DNA of 64,000 nt from the NCBI RefSeq assembly GCF_022808695.1, contig NZ_JAKZKW010000002.1, forward strand, positions 62,001 through 126,000, given 5' to 3'. Positions 24,398 through 32,324 of the stretch are shown here, one piece after another. The first letter of the stretch is position 1. Every line of letters starts with the position of its first letter. The notes under the pieces are model-generated. The model was not told the origin of the DNA. It made no database searches and saw only the letters and a list, made by a program, of their open reading frames with translations. The position numbers and the translations under genes are program-made. The stretch comes from Fundidesulfovibrio soli. Lineage in GTDB: Bacteria > Desulfobacterota > Desulfovibrionia > Desulfovibrionales > Desulfovibrionaceae.

Positions 24398-25051
24398 ATG
24401 CATCCAAAACTGAAGGAATTCCATCAGTGCCGTCTGGAGGAAACCGCCAAGGCGCTGCGCAAGAACAATTTCGCCGCCCACGTGGTGGAAACCGCGCAGG
24501 ATGCCAAGGAGCTCATTCTGGGCACGCTGCTGCCCGAGTGCAAGCCCGGCTCCGTCTCCTTCGGGGGCTCCATGACCCTGGCTGAGAACGGCATTTATGA
24601 AGCGGTAAAGGCCGTACCCGGCCTCAAGATCTTCGACACCTACAATTATTCCCTGCCCCCGGCCGAGATGGTGGAGCTGCGCAGGCAGGCCCTGCTGGCC
24701 GACCTGTTCATCACCAGCACCAACGCCGTGACCGAGCAGGGCGCGCTGGTGAACCTGGACGGCACGGGCAACCGCGTGGCCTCGCTGACCTTCGGCCCCA
24801 AAAAGGTCATCGTGGTGGCCGGGCGCAACAAGCTTTGCCCCGACGAATTCTCGGCCATGGAGCACATCCGCTCCCTTGCGGCCCCGGTGAACGCGGCGCG
24901 CCTGAGCAAGAAGACGCCCTGCGTCTCCACGCACCGCTGCGAGGACTGCCTCTCCCCCGAGCGCATCTGCAACACCTGGACGATCACCGTGAAGTCCGCC
25001 CCCAAGGAGCGCACCGTGGTGGTGCTGGTCAACGAGGACATGGGATTTTAA
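24398..25051 (+). CDS. LUD-domain protein (LutC/YkgG-like)
   Basis: A 217-residue protein of the LUD (DUF162) family, whose best-known members are the LutB/LutC lactate-utilisation proteins. Visible features are the FGGSMTLAENGIYEAVK motif, the ITSTNAVTEQGALVNLDGTGNRVA core and a C-terminal cysteine group CVSTHRCEDC ... ERICNTW. That Cys group is common in stand-alone LUD proteins of anaerobes. No LutA or LutB partners or lactate dehydrogenase genes are adjacent, so a lactate role is not established. The gene has its own terminator. It is divergent from rpmH. Confidence 0.85.
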   Translation: MHPKLKEFHQCRLEETAKALRKNNFAAHVVETAQDAKELILGTLLPECKPGSVSFGGSMTLAENGIYEAVKAVPGLKIFDTYNYSLPPAEMVELRRQALLADLFITSTNAVTEQGALVNLDGTGNRVASLTFGPKKVIVVAGRNKLCPDEFSAMEHIRSLAAPVNAARLSKKTPCVSTHRCEDCLSPERICNTWTITVKSAPKERTVVVLVNEDMGF

Positions 25052-25074
25052 GCTGATTGAGCAACAAACGCACG

Positions 25075-25109
25075 AAGGCCGCGTCCCTACAGGGCGCGGC
25101 CTTTATTTG
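25075..25109 (+). terminator. Terminator after the LUD-domain gene
   Basis: AAGGCCGCG / CGCGGCCTT stem with an 11-base loop, followed by TATTTG. Confidence 0.82.
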
Positions 25110-25112
25110 TGC

Positions 25113-27158
25113 TCAGCGAGGGCGGCCCAGATGGCTGGCGGCAGGCAGCGGGAAGCGCAGGCCCAGGTAGGGCAGGCCCCGGCGGCTCAGCAGGGGGTGG
25201 TAGTGCGGGTCATCCTCAAGGTAGCGGCCCCAGCGCTCGGCGAAGAGGGCCAGCTCCCGAGAGGCGCGGGCCAGCTTGCGCGGGGAGTCGTCCGCGCCCC
25301 GGCTTGCGGACTCCAGGTGCCAGGCCCAGGCGTGGGGCGTGCACACGGTGCGCAGCCCGGCCTGCCTGGCGCGCAGGCAGTAGTCCACGTCGTTGAAGGT
25401 CACGGCCAGTTCGTGCTCGTCCAGCCCGCCCAGGCGGTTGAAGAGCGCCCGGGGCGTGAACAGGCAGGCCCCGGTGACGGCGGAGCACTGCCGGGCGGCC
25501 GCCGCCAGGCCCATGTAGCCCGGCTCCGCGCCGGAGCAGTGGCGGAAGGCGTGCACCGCCGTGGCGTCCGGCCCCAGGGTCATGCCCGCGTGCTGCACCA
25601 GCCCGTCGGGATAGAGCAGCTTCACGCCCACCACGCCCACGTCCGGCCGGGAGAAGTGCCCCAGCACGTGGCGCAGCCAGCCGCCTGAGGGATCGGCCGG
25701 GAAGAGCAGGTCGTCGTTCAGAAGAGCAAGGATGGAGCCCGCGCCGTGGGCCGCACCGGCGTTGACCAGCCTGGAATAGTTGAACGGCCCCGGCGCGCGC
25801 ACCACGTGGACTCCCGGCGTGGCCTCCAGTTCGGCCAGCAAAGCCTGAGTTTCAGACAGGGCGCTGCCGTTATCCACAACCACCACGTCCAAGGGGATCG
25901 CCGAGCCGGCCAGGCCGCGCAGGCTGTTCAGGCACTGGCGCAGCAGGGCGGGCTGGTCCTTGGTGGGCAGCACGCAGGTCAGGCCGGTGCCGGGTGGCAG
26001 GGGCCACTCCACGCGGACGGTCCCTCCGGGGCCTTCATAGGCCTGTGCCGCCGGCGCGGTCCTGGCCAGATGGCGGCGCACCGCCTGGAGGGCTGGAGCG
26101 GGGTCGGGGGCTGCCCGGCCCCAGAGCGGCAGCGGCAGGTGGATGGGAACCCTACCCCCAAGGCGCTCCAGCAGGAGCAGCGGCAGGTCAGCCCATTCGG
26201 TACCGTCGGGCAATCCGCTCAAGAACCCGGCGCACACTCCCAGAACGCCGCCGGTGTAGCCGGAGGAAAGGAAGAGGTCGTAATCCCAGGCGGGCTTGAG
26301 CCTGGGCATGGGCGTCTGGCCCGGTGCGGGCGGGGCCTCGTGGTCGCTGTAGGCCAGGGGATGCTCGCGCAGGGCCAGGGAGAAGGCCTCCAGGGCGCGG
26401 GGGTCCAAGGAGACGTCCGGTTCCGCCAGCAGCACGGGGGTGTCAGGTCCAGCGCCCAGCTGTTCAAGAGCCTGCGACAAGCCCGCGGGGCTGTCCTGGA
26501 CATGCAGGACGCCGGGTGAGAGGGGCGCGTCGCCGCCCAACTGGACGACCGCGCCCGGCGCGAAGGTCTGGGAGCGCAGGGATTCCAGGGCCAGCCGGGG
26601 ATCGTTGCCCGGGCGGATCGCGGCCACCGCCGGGGCGGGGTTGCCCCCAATCCCGGCGCGCAGGCCCTCGATCATTCCGGGCAGCATCAGGGCGCGGTAG
26701 TCCGGCCAGTCGGAGAAATCCAGGGACTGCGGCGCGCGCTCCTCCAGCCTGCCCACCATGTCCGCCGCGTGCAGCAGGCGTTGGGCCTGTTCAGGCGCGA
26801 TCCGGGCAAGCTCTTCCGCGGTGTCCCGCAGCACGGCCCGGAGCCCCCTTGCCGGGAGCGCGACCAGGGCCGGGCTGCCGTTCAGGTCCCGGCCGTCCTC
26901 CAGGCAGATGCGCACCCTGTGCTCCCGCCCGTCGGCCAGGCGCAGGGGCAGGCGCAGCAGGAAGCCGCCGTGCCCGGAGCCGATGCCCTGGGCCTTGAGG
27001 TCCGGTCGGGGGGTGTCCGCCCGGGTCGAGGCCAGCACGTCGCCGTTCTCCACGGCCAGGACCGTGAGCACGCGCTCGGGCGCGTCCTGGTCCACGGCGA
27101 AGCCTTCGACGTTGAGGCCGCCGACGAACTCGATCCGGCTCAGGAATCTGTGCTGCAT
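25113..27158 (-). CDS. Double GT2 glycosyltransferase with degenerate first domain
   Basis: A 681-residue cytoplasmic glycosyltransferase. The C-terminal half (about residues 400-620) is a complete GT2 domain: LTCVLPTKDQPALLRQCLNSL, VVVDNGS, LALLNDDLLF, GACLFTPRALFNRLGGLDE and NDVDYCLRARQAG. The middle (about 175-370) looks like a second GT2 domain that kept its frame (SLRSQTFAPGA, HPLAYSDHEAP, KPAWDYDLFLSSGYTGG) but lost the DDGS and DxD motifs. Such two-domain proteins usually build O-antigen-like glycans. It lies next to an oligosaccharyltransferase, with no intervening promoter seen, so it probably helps build the glycan that enzyme transfers. Confidence 0.85.
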   Translation of the reverse strand: MQHRFLSRIEFVGGLNVEGFAVDQDAPERVLTVLAVENGDVLASTRADTPRPDLKAQGIGSGHGGFLLRLPLRLADGREHRVRICLEDGRDLNGSPALVALPARGLRAVLRDTAEELARIAPEQAQRLLHAADMVGRLEERAPQSLDFSDWPDYRALMLPGMIEGLRAGIGGNPAPAVAAIRPGNDPRLALESLRSQTFAPGAVVQLGGDAPLSPGVLHVQDSPAGLSQALEQLGAGPDTPVLLAEPDVSLDPRALEAFSLALREHPLAYSDHEAPPAPGQTPMPRLKPAWDYDLFLSSGYTGGVLGVCAGFLSGLPDGTEWADLPLLLLERLGGRVPIHLPLPLWGRAAPDPAPALQAVRRHLARTAPAAQAYEGPGGTVRVEWPLPPGTGLTCVLPTKDQPALLRQCLNSLRGLAGSAIPLDVVVVDNGSALSETQALLAELEATPGVHVVRAPGPFNYSRLVNAGAAHGAGSILALLNDDLLFPADPSGGWLRHVLGHFSRPDVGVVGVKLLYPDGLVQHAGMTLGPDATAVHAFRHCSGAEPGYMGLAAAARQCSAVTGACLFTPRALFNRLGGLDEHELAVTFNDVDYCLRARQAGLRTVCTPHAWAWHLESASRGADDSPRKLARASRELALFAERWGRYLEDDPHYHPLLSRRGLPYLGLRFPLPAASHLGRPR

Positions 27159-27197
27159 GGCTGTTACCGTGGCAGGATGCGGATGAGGGTTGCTGGA

Positions 27198-29390
27198 TCA
27201 GGGCGCATGTTCCGTCGGCTCGGGAGGAATGTCAATGGTTTCGCCGAGCTGTCCGCGCAGCCTGTAGACGCGCACCCAGGGCGCGCCGTCCTCCACCAGT
27301 TCGAAGGGCGAATCCGGGCCGGGCGGTTCGTCCAGCAGCAGGCGTGCGGCCGCGCTCTCCCTGGCCCGCTGGTCCATGACGATCAGCTCCTGGTTGCCCA
27401 GGTTCAGCGCGGCGAACGCCGCCCCGGGCCGGCTCCAGGCGCGCGACGCGCCCTTGCCCGATGCGTTGCGGATGAGAATGCCATTCAGGGGAAAGACGCC
27501 CTCCTCGAGTTCGAGCACGCCGTTGTCCAGGTCGATGCTCTTGGGCTTCAAGGCCACGAAGGGGAACGGACCGGGCTCGGGCTGCGGGGCCTGCGGGTCC
27601 CAGGAGGCGAAGGCCAGGGGCCAGCGCGCGGTTCGCAGGGCCTCCCAGGAGACCACGAGGTACTGCTCCGGTTTGCCTGCTCCGAGGAGGCCGGGCGGAA
27701 GGGGAGCGTCCAGGGATTCCAGCACGGTGCGGGACGCGGGGAGGTCCTTCCCGGCCAGGGGGAAGAAATGTTCGGGATTCGCCGGGACGCAGGCCAAACC
27801 GAATGGAGCGCACCAGCGTGGGCATGGCGCGGGGGATGTGCCCGCCGCCTGCGTGCGGGCCGCCAGCAGCATGGCCTGGGCGCTCCTGGCGTCGTTTGCG
27901 GCGGCCAGGGCCACGGATTGCAGGAAGAGCACTTCGCCGCCGTTGTTGCCCGGATCGGCGAAGGTGCGCAGCCCCGCGAGGTGCTGCGCCGCGTAGCCGT
28001 AGTCCCACCAGGTCCAGACCTGGGCGCCTGGGCGGGCCAGGCCCCGCAGGTGCGCTAGCGCCTGGGCGTGCCGGGGGCTCAGCACGGGCAGGGGGGTGAG
28101 GGTTGCCGCGTCCTTGGCCGCCAGGATGACCAGCACGGCGAGCACCGCCGCCTGTACGCCCCTTTCCGCCCAGAAGCCCAGCCGGGTTGCCCTGGCCAGC
28201 AGCGCGCCGCCCATCGCAAGCCCAAGGCCCAGCACGGGGCCGCCGTACATGGCGAAGCGGATGCCCAGCCAGGGCGAGGAGGCCGCCAGCAGCGCAAGGG
28301 GCAGCGTGGGCAGCAGGACGGGCGCGCGGAGCAGGGCCCACAGATAACCCGGGGCAGCCAGCGCGGCCAAAATCCAGTGGAACCCCGCCTGGCGCAGGGT
28401 CTCCGGCAAGTCGGGGCTCTGGGCCTCCAGCAGGCTGGGGGAGGCTCCGGGCAGGGGCGTCTGCCCGGGCATGGTGGTCGGCGCGGGCAGCTTGGCGAAA
28501 AAGACGAGCATGGCCCGGGCCTTCTCCCACATGGCCGGGACCGCATAAACCAGGACCGCCGCCAAGGCGCATCCGGCCAGGACCAGCAGGACTGCGCGGA
28601 GTCTGCCGTGCGGGCGCATTCGCTCCGGGATGGCCGCCCATGCGGTGCATGCCGCCGCGGCGGTCGTGAAGCCCCAGAACCCCGCGCCCAAGGTCAGGGC
28701 GAAGAGGATCGCACCGGGCAGGGCGCTCCTGAACGCGCACCGCCCCGCCAGTGCGGCGGCCGCCAGAGCGGCTCCGGCCATGGCCGACGCCACGGGCCTG
28801 CCGCTGGGGTACACCGTGCAGACGAGCCAGAGCAGGAATCCGGCGGCCACGGCCGGTGGCAGGCAACCGGGGGCGCGTCTGTGCTGGTCCGGGCCGTCGG
28901 CCCGCTCTTGCCCCAAGCGCAGTGCCCAGGTTCCCAAGGCCCATGCGCAGGCGCAGAGCAGGGGAAGCACGAGCATGTCCGTGTCGCAGAAGCCCAGACG
29001 GGTGCGGTACAGATAGGCCGGGGCCAGCACCGTTGCCGCACCGGCCGCCAGTGAGGCTTCCTGTGCCCCTGCCAGGCGGCAGAGCCGGGCCACGGGCCAG
29101 GCAGCCAGGGGGGCCAGCAGGGCGGGCAGCCAGAAGCCCAGGGTTTCCAGGGGCAGGCTGGTCAGCCGGTGGAGGGCGGCCAAGAGAACGGAGAGCGGCT
29201 CCCCGGCAAGGCGGCCCACGCAGGCGGCCCCGGCCAGCCAGCCGTAGGCGTCGAAGCTGGGCAGCAGGGGCAGGCCGCCCATCGTGAGCCAGGGCTCGTC
29301 CCAGGAAGGAAGCTCGGAGAAGCGGGCCGCCAGGCCCAGGAGGATGGCCGCCGCCGCCGGAAGGGCGCGCCTTCCGGCGGAGCGGTCCAA
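27198..29390 (-). CDS. STT3/PglB-type oligosaccharyltransferase
   Basis: A 730-residue polytopic enzyme. About 13 hydrophobic segments fill residues 8-425, followed by a soluble periplasmic domain. Signature motifs are intact: SFDAYGW (Asp47 in the first loop), GFCDTDML (DTD at 136-138, metal binding) and WTWWDYGY (WWDYG at 461-465, which recognises the sequon Ser/Thr). These define the catalytic subunit that transfers lipid-linked glycan to Asn in N-X-S/T sites on the periplasmic side. The next gene downstream in the window's coordinates, 7 bp away, encodes a secreted protein with 11 such sites. An O-oligosaccharyltransferase is unlikely given the WWDYG motif. Confidence 0.88.
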   Translation of the reverse strand: MDRSAGRRALPAAAAILLGLAARFSELPSWDEPWLTMGGLPLLPSFDAYGWLAGAACVGRLAGEPLSVLLAALHRLTSLPLETLGFWLPALLAPLAAWPVARLCRLAGAQEASLAAGAATVLAPAYLYRTRLGFCDTDMLVLPLLCACAWALGTWALRLGQERADGPDQHRRAPGCLPPAVAAGFLLWLVCTVYPSGRPVASAMAGAALAAAALAGRCAFRSALPGAILFALTLGAGFWGFTTAAAACTAWAAIPERMRPHGRLRAVLLVLAGCALAAVLVYAVPAMWEKARAMLVFFAKLPAPTTMPGQTPLPGASPSLLEAQSPDLPETLRQAGFHWILAALAAPGYLWALLRAPVLLPTLPLALLAASSPWLGIRFAMYGGPVLGLGLAMGGALLARATRLGFWAERGVQAAVLAVLVILAAKDAATLTPLPVLSPRHAQALAHLRGLARPGAQVWTWWDYGYAAQHLAGLRTFADPGNNGGEVLFLQSVALAAANDARSAQAMLLAARTQAAGTSPAPCPRWCAPFGLACVPANPEHFFPLAGKDLPASRTVLESLDAPLPPGLLGAGKPEQYLVVSWEALRTARWPLAFASWDPQAPQPEPGPFPFVALKPKSIDLDNGVLELEEGVFPLNGILIRNASGKGASRAWSRPGAAFAALNLGNQELIVMDQRARESAAARLLLDEPPGPDSPFELVEDGAPWVRVYRLRGQLGETIDIPPEPTEHAP

Positions 29391-29397
29391 GAGAAGC

Positions 29398-30408
29398 CTA
29401 TTGACCCAGCAGAATGGCCAGGGCGGCGCTGAGGGTGGCGTGGTTCAGGGCGTTGCCGTTGTTGAGCACGGTGCCGCTGGCGCCCACCACGGTCACGTCG
29501 CTGGCGGAGCTGCCGCACACGGCCAGCAGGTCCTGCGTGGTGTTGCTGGTCTCCAGATTCCAGGCGGTGCCGTTGAAGCGCAGGATGGTGCCCTGGTCGC
29601 CCACGGCGTAGACGTTGCTGGCGCTGGTGCCCCAGACGGCGCGCAGGGTCCTGTTGGTGGGCGTGCTCATGTTCTGCCAGGTGGAGCCGTTGCCGTGCAG
29701 CACCAAGCCGCTGCTGCCCACTGCGTAGTACGCCCCCGTGTCATCGTTCCAGATGGCGGTGATATCCTGATTGCCATTGGTGAAGAACGGAACCCAGGAG
29801 CCCAGTTGATTGCCGCTGCCGGACCAGAGGATGCCGCCGCCGGAGCCGGCCAGCACGTTCTGTGGGGAGTTGCCGCTGAGACCTTGGAAGTTGACCCCAT
29901 TGATGTCGAAAACCTGATGCCAGTTGTTCTGCCCCATCAGGTTGTTGACGAAGATGCCGTCCTGCCCGGCAGCCACCACGGCGGGACCGGGCGGAGACTG
30001 GTTGGCTGGGCCCCAGACGGAGTTGAGCTTGAGGACGGTGGCGTTGTTCTGCCACTGCCAGCCCGAGGCGTTGTAGTGCAGCATGGCCCCCTGGCTGCCC
30101 ACGGCGTAGAGGTTCACCTTGGCGGCGGAGGTGCCGTTGTTCTGGTAGACCTGGCCCCAGACGCCCGTGAGGTTCTGATTCGTGGGAGACTGGAGCGCGG
30201 TCCACTTGGTCCCGTTGTTCTGGATGATCACGCCGTTGCTGGAGGAAATAAAGCGCAGGCCCGGCTGGGGCTGCCAGATGCCGGTGAAGGTGGAGCCCGA
30301 GTACCCCGGGGGGGAGACGGCTTTCCAGGCGGCCTGGGTGTTGGAGGTTATACCGCAAGACATCACGGCGGCGGAGAACACGGCCAGGAACGCCCGGAGC
30401 AGAATCAT
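29398..30408 (-). CDS. Secreted propeller-like repeat protein rich in N-glycosylation sequons
   Basis: A 336-residue exported protein with a signal peptide ending near NTQA (residue 26; VMSC at 15-18 is a weak lipobox alternative). It is made of repeats of about 45-50 residues patterned like LRAVWG..S..NVYAVG..GTILRFNGTAW, suggesting a beta-propeller. There are 11 N-X-S/T sites (N65, 79, 91, 113, 122, 136, 240, 246, 252, 279, 289), none with Asp or Glu at -2. It lies between the oligosaccharyltransferase (7 bp) and gspE (32 bp). It is therefore a strong candidate glycoprotein and type II secretion substrate. The start is ATG 30408; the open frame upstream is a shadow of gspE. Confidence 0.82.
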   Translation of the reverse strand: MILLRAFLAVFSAAVMSCGITSNTQAAWKAVSPPGYSGSTFTGIWQPQPGLRFISSSNGVIIQNNGTKWTALQSPTNQNLTGVWGQVYQNNGTSAAKVNLYAVGSQGAMLHYNASGWQWQNNATVLKLNSVWGPANQSPPGPAVVAAGQDGIFVNNLMGQNNWHQVFDINGVNFQGLSGNSPQNVLAGSGGGILWSGSGNQLGSWVPFFTNGNQDITAIWNDDTGAYYAVGSSGLVLHGNGSTWQNMSTPTNRTLRAVWGTSASNVYAVGDQGTILRFNGTAWNLETSNTTQDLLAVCGSSASDVTVVGASGTVLNNGNALNHATLSAALAILLGQ

Positions 30409-30440
30409 CCGTCCCTTCCTTCGTTTGGTCTGATCAGGAG

Positions 30441-32315
30441 TTATACGACAGTTGCCTTGACGACTTCCTCGATGGTCGTGACTCCGGCCAGGACCTTCTC
30501 GATGCCGTCCTGGCGCAGGGTGAGCATGCCGTGGTTGATGGCCACCTGGCGGATCTTTCCCGCCTCGGAGGTGTGCATCACGGTTTCGGCCAGTTCCTCG
30601 TTCATCACCAGCAGTTCGTGGATGGATGTCCGGCCCCTGAACCCGGTGTTCATGCAGTTCTTGCAGCCCGTGTGGCGGAATATCTCGCGCCCCTGGAGGG
30701 AATCGCCGGAGCTTCCCAGGCGCAGAAGCTGCTCCGGCGTGGGGATGAAGGCCTCCCGGCAGTGGGGGCAGAGCTTGCGCACCAGGCGCTGGGCCATGAC
30801 CGCGCGCATGGTGGAGCACACCAGGAAGGACTCGATGCCGAAATCGATGAGCCGGGTCACGGAGCCCGCCGCGTCGTTGGTGTGCAGGGTGGAGAACACC
30901 AGGTGGCCCGTGAGGGCGGCCTGACAGGCGATCTGGGCCGTCTCCCGGTCGCGGATTTCGCCCACCAGGATGACGTCGGGGTCCTGGCGCAGGATGGAGC
31001 GCAGCCCGCTGGCGAAGGTCAGGTCGATCTTGGTGTTCACCTGCATCTGGCCCACGCCGTCCAATTGGTATTCGACGGGGTCCTCGATGGTCAGGATGTT
31101 CTTGTCGGAGGACCGGATCTCGTTCATGGCCGCGTACAGAGTGGTGGACTTGCCGCTGCCGGTTGGGCCGGAGACCAGGATGATGCCGTGCGGCAGCTTG
31201 ACCAGCTCCTTGAAGATGCCGAAATGCCTGGATGAAAGCCCCAACTCCTCAAGCGAGAGCACTCGGGAGTTCTTCTCCAGCAGGCGCATGACCACGCGTT
31301 CACCGAACTTGGTGGGGAACACCGAGACGCGGATGTCCACGTTGCGGTTGCCCAGGCGCACGTCGAAGCTGCCGTCCTGGGGCAGGCGCTTTTCGGCGAT
31401 GTCGAGTTTGGAGCGGATCTTCACGTGGGAGACCACGGGCGCGTGCCAGCGCTTGTCCAGGACCTTGAAGTCGTAGAGCACGCCGTCCAGGCGGAAGCGT
31501 ATCTTGAAGCTGTTCGAGTAGGGCTCCAGGTGGATGTCGCTGCAGAGATCCTTCACGGCCTGGGTGAGCAGCAGGTTCACCAGCTTGATCACGGGGGAGT
31601 TGCTGGTTTCGTCCAGGAGGTCGGCGGTGGAGAGGCTCTCCGGCGGCGGGGCCGAGAAGTCGTCCAGGCTGGAGTCGTCCATCATGGGCAGGGCGTCTTC
31701 CTCGGCCTGGCCGAACACGTTGTTGAGCGCGTCGATCAGGGCCTGGGCGGGCACCACCACCGGATGCACGGCCAGTGCGCCGAACATGCGGGCCATGTCG
31801 CCGTGGAGCTCGGTGCGCAGCGGGTCGGCGGTGTAGAGCAGCAGGTTCTCCACGGGGCCGGCCGGGGCCACGAGCTGGTTCTTGAGGTAGGCCAGGGGGG
31901 TGCGGCGCAGGCGCTCCACGTCCTGGGGCTCGAAGACGGGGGCGCTGCGGAATTCAAGCCCGAGCACTTCCGCCAGCGCCCTGGCGGTCTCGGCCTCGTC
32001 GCGCTTGGCCACCCCGGCAAGAAGGGGCACCAGGGGGCCGCCGGTGCGGAAGTATTCGGCCAGATGGATGCGAAGGTCCGGCCAGGTGACGCCAAGCCTG
32101 CCGGAGAGTTCGGCCGCCCAGGCCGGGGGAGGAGCGCCGTGGGGAGCCTCGGGCAAGGCTTCCTGCGCGGTGTCGCCGGGGGCCTCCGAGGTTGCCTCCG
32201 GCCCGGCGTCGCGGGACCGAAAACGCCCGAGCACGGATGCCTTCAGCTCCTCCATGCGGAGCTTGTCCTTGAGGCCGGCGAGGGCCTTGCGCAGGGCCTG
32301 ATCCAGAACGCTCAT
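30441..32315 (-). CDS. gspE: Type II secretion ATPase GspE
   Basis: A 624-residue secretion ATPase. It has an N-terminal MshEN-like region (about residues 65-215), then the catalytic core. The core has Walker A GPTGSGKSTT, the Asp box TIEDPVEYQL, Walker B VILVGEIRD, the His box STLHTNDA and a four-Cys zinc motif (CPHC ... CKNC). It drives pseudopilus assembly from the cytoplasmic face. The neighbour gspD 9 bp upstream supports type II secretion rather than type IV pili. Other gsp genes (C, F-M) are not in this window. Confidence 0.92.
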   Translation of the reverse strand: MSVLDQALRKALAGLKDKLRMEELKASVLGRFRSRDAGPEATSEAPGDTAQEALPEAPHGAPPPAWAAELSGRLGVTWPDLRIHLAEYFRTGGPLVPLLAGVAKRDEAETARALAEVLGLEFRSAPVFEPQDVERLRRTPLAYLKNQLVAPAGPVENLLLYTADPLRTELHGDMARMFGALAVHPVVVPAQALIDALNNVFGQAEEDALPMMDDSSLDDFSAPPPESLSTADLLDETSNSPVIKLVNLLLTQAVKDLCSDIHLEPYSNSFKIRFRLDGVLYDFKVLDKRWHAPVVSHVKIRSKLDIAEKRLPQDGSFDVRLGNRNVDIRVSVFPTKFGERVVMRLLEKNSRVLSLEELGLSSRHFGIFKELVKLPHGIILVSGPTGSGKSTTLYAAMNEIRSSDKNILTIEDPVEYQLDGVGQMQVNTKIDLTFASGLRSILRQDPDVILVGEIRDRETAQIACQAALTGHLVFSTLHTNDAAGSVTRLIDFGIESFLVCSTMRAVMAQRLVRKLCPHCREAFIPTPEQLLRLGSSGDSLQGREIFRHTGCKNCMNTGFRGRTSIHELLVMNEELAETVMHTSEAGKIRQVAINHGMLTLRQDGIEKVLAGVTTIEEVVKATVV

Positions 32316-32324
32316 GGCCTTGGA

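Noticed and set aside
30409-30819. Upstream extension of the propeller-like protein by 137 residues.
   Set aside because: The extra part overlaps gspE in another frame and is Pro/His/Arg-rich; the signal peptide at ATG 30408 marks the start.
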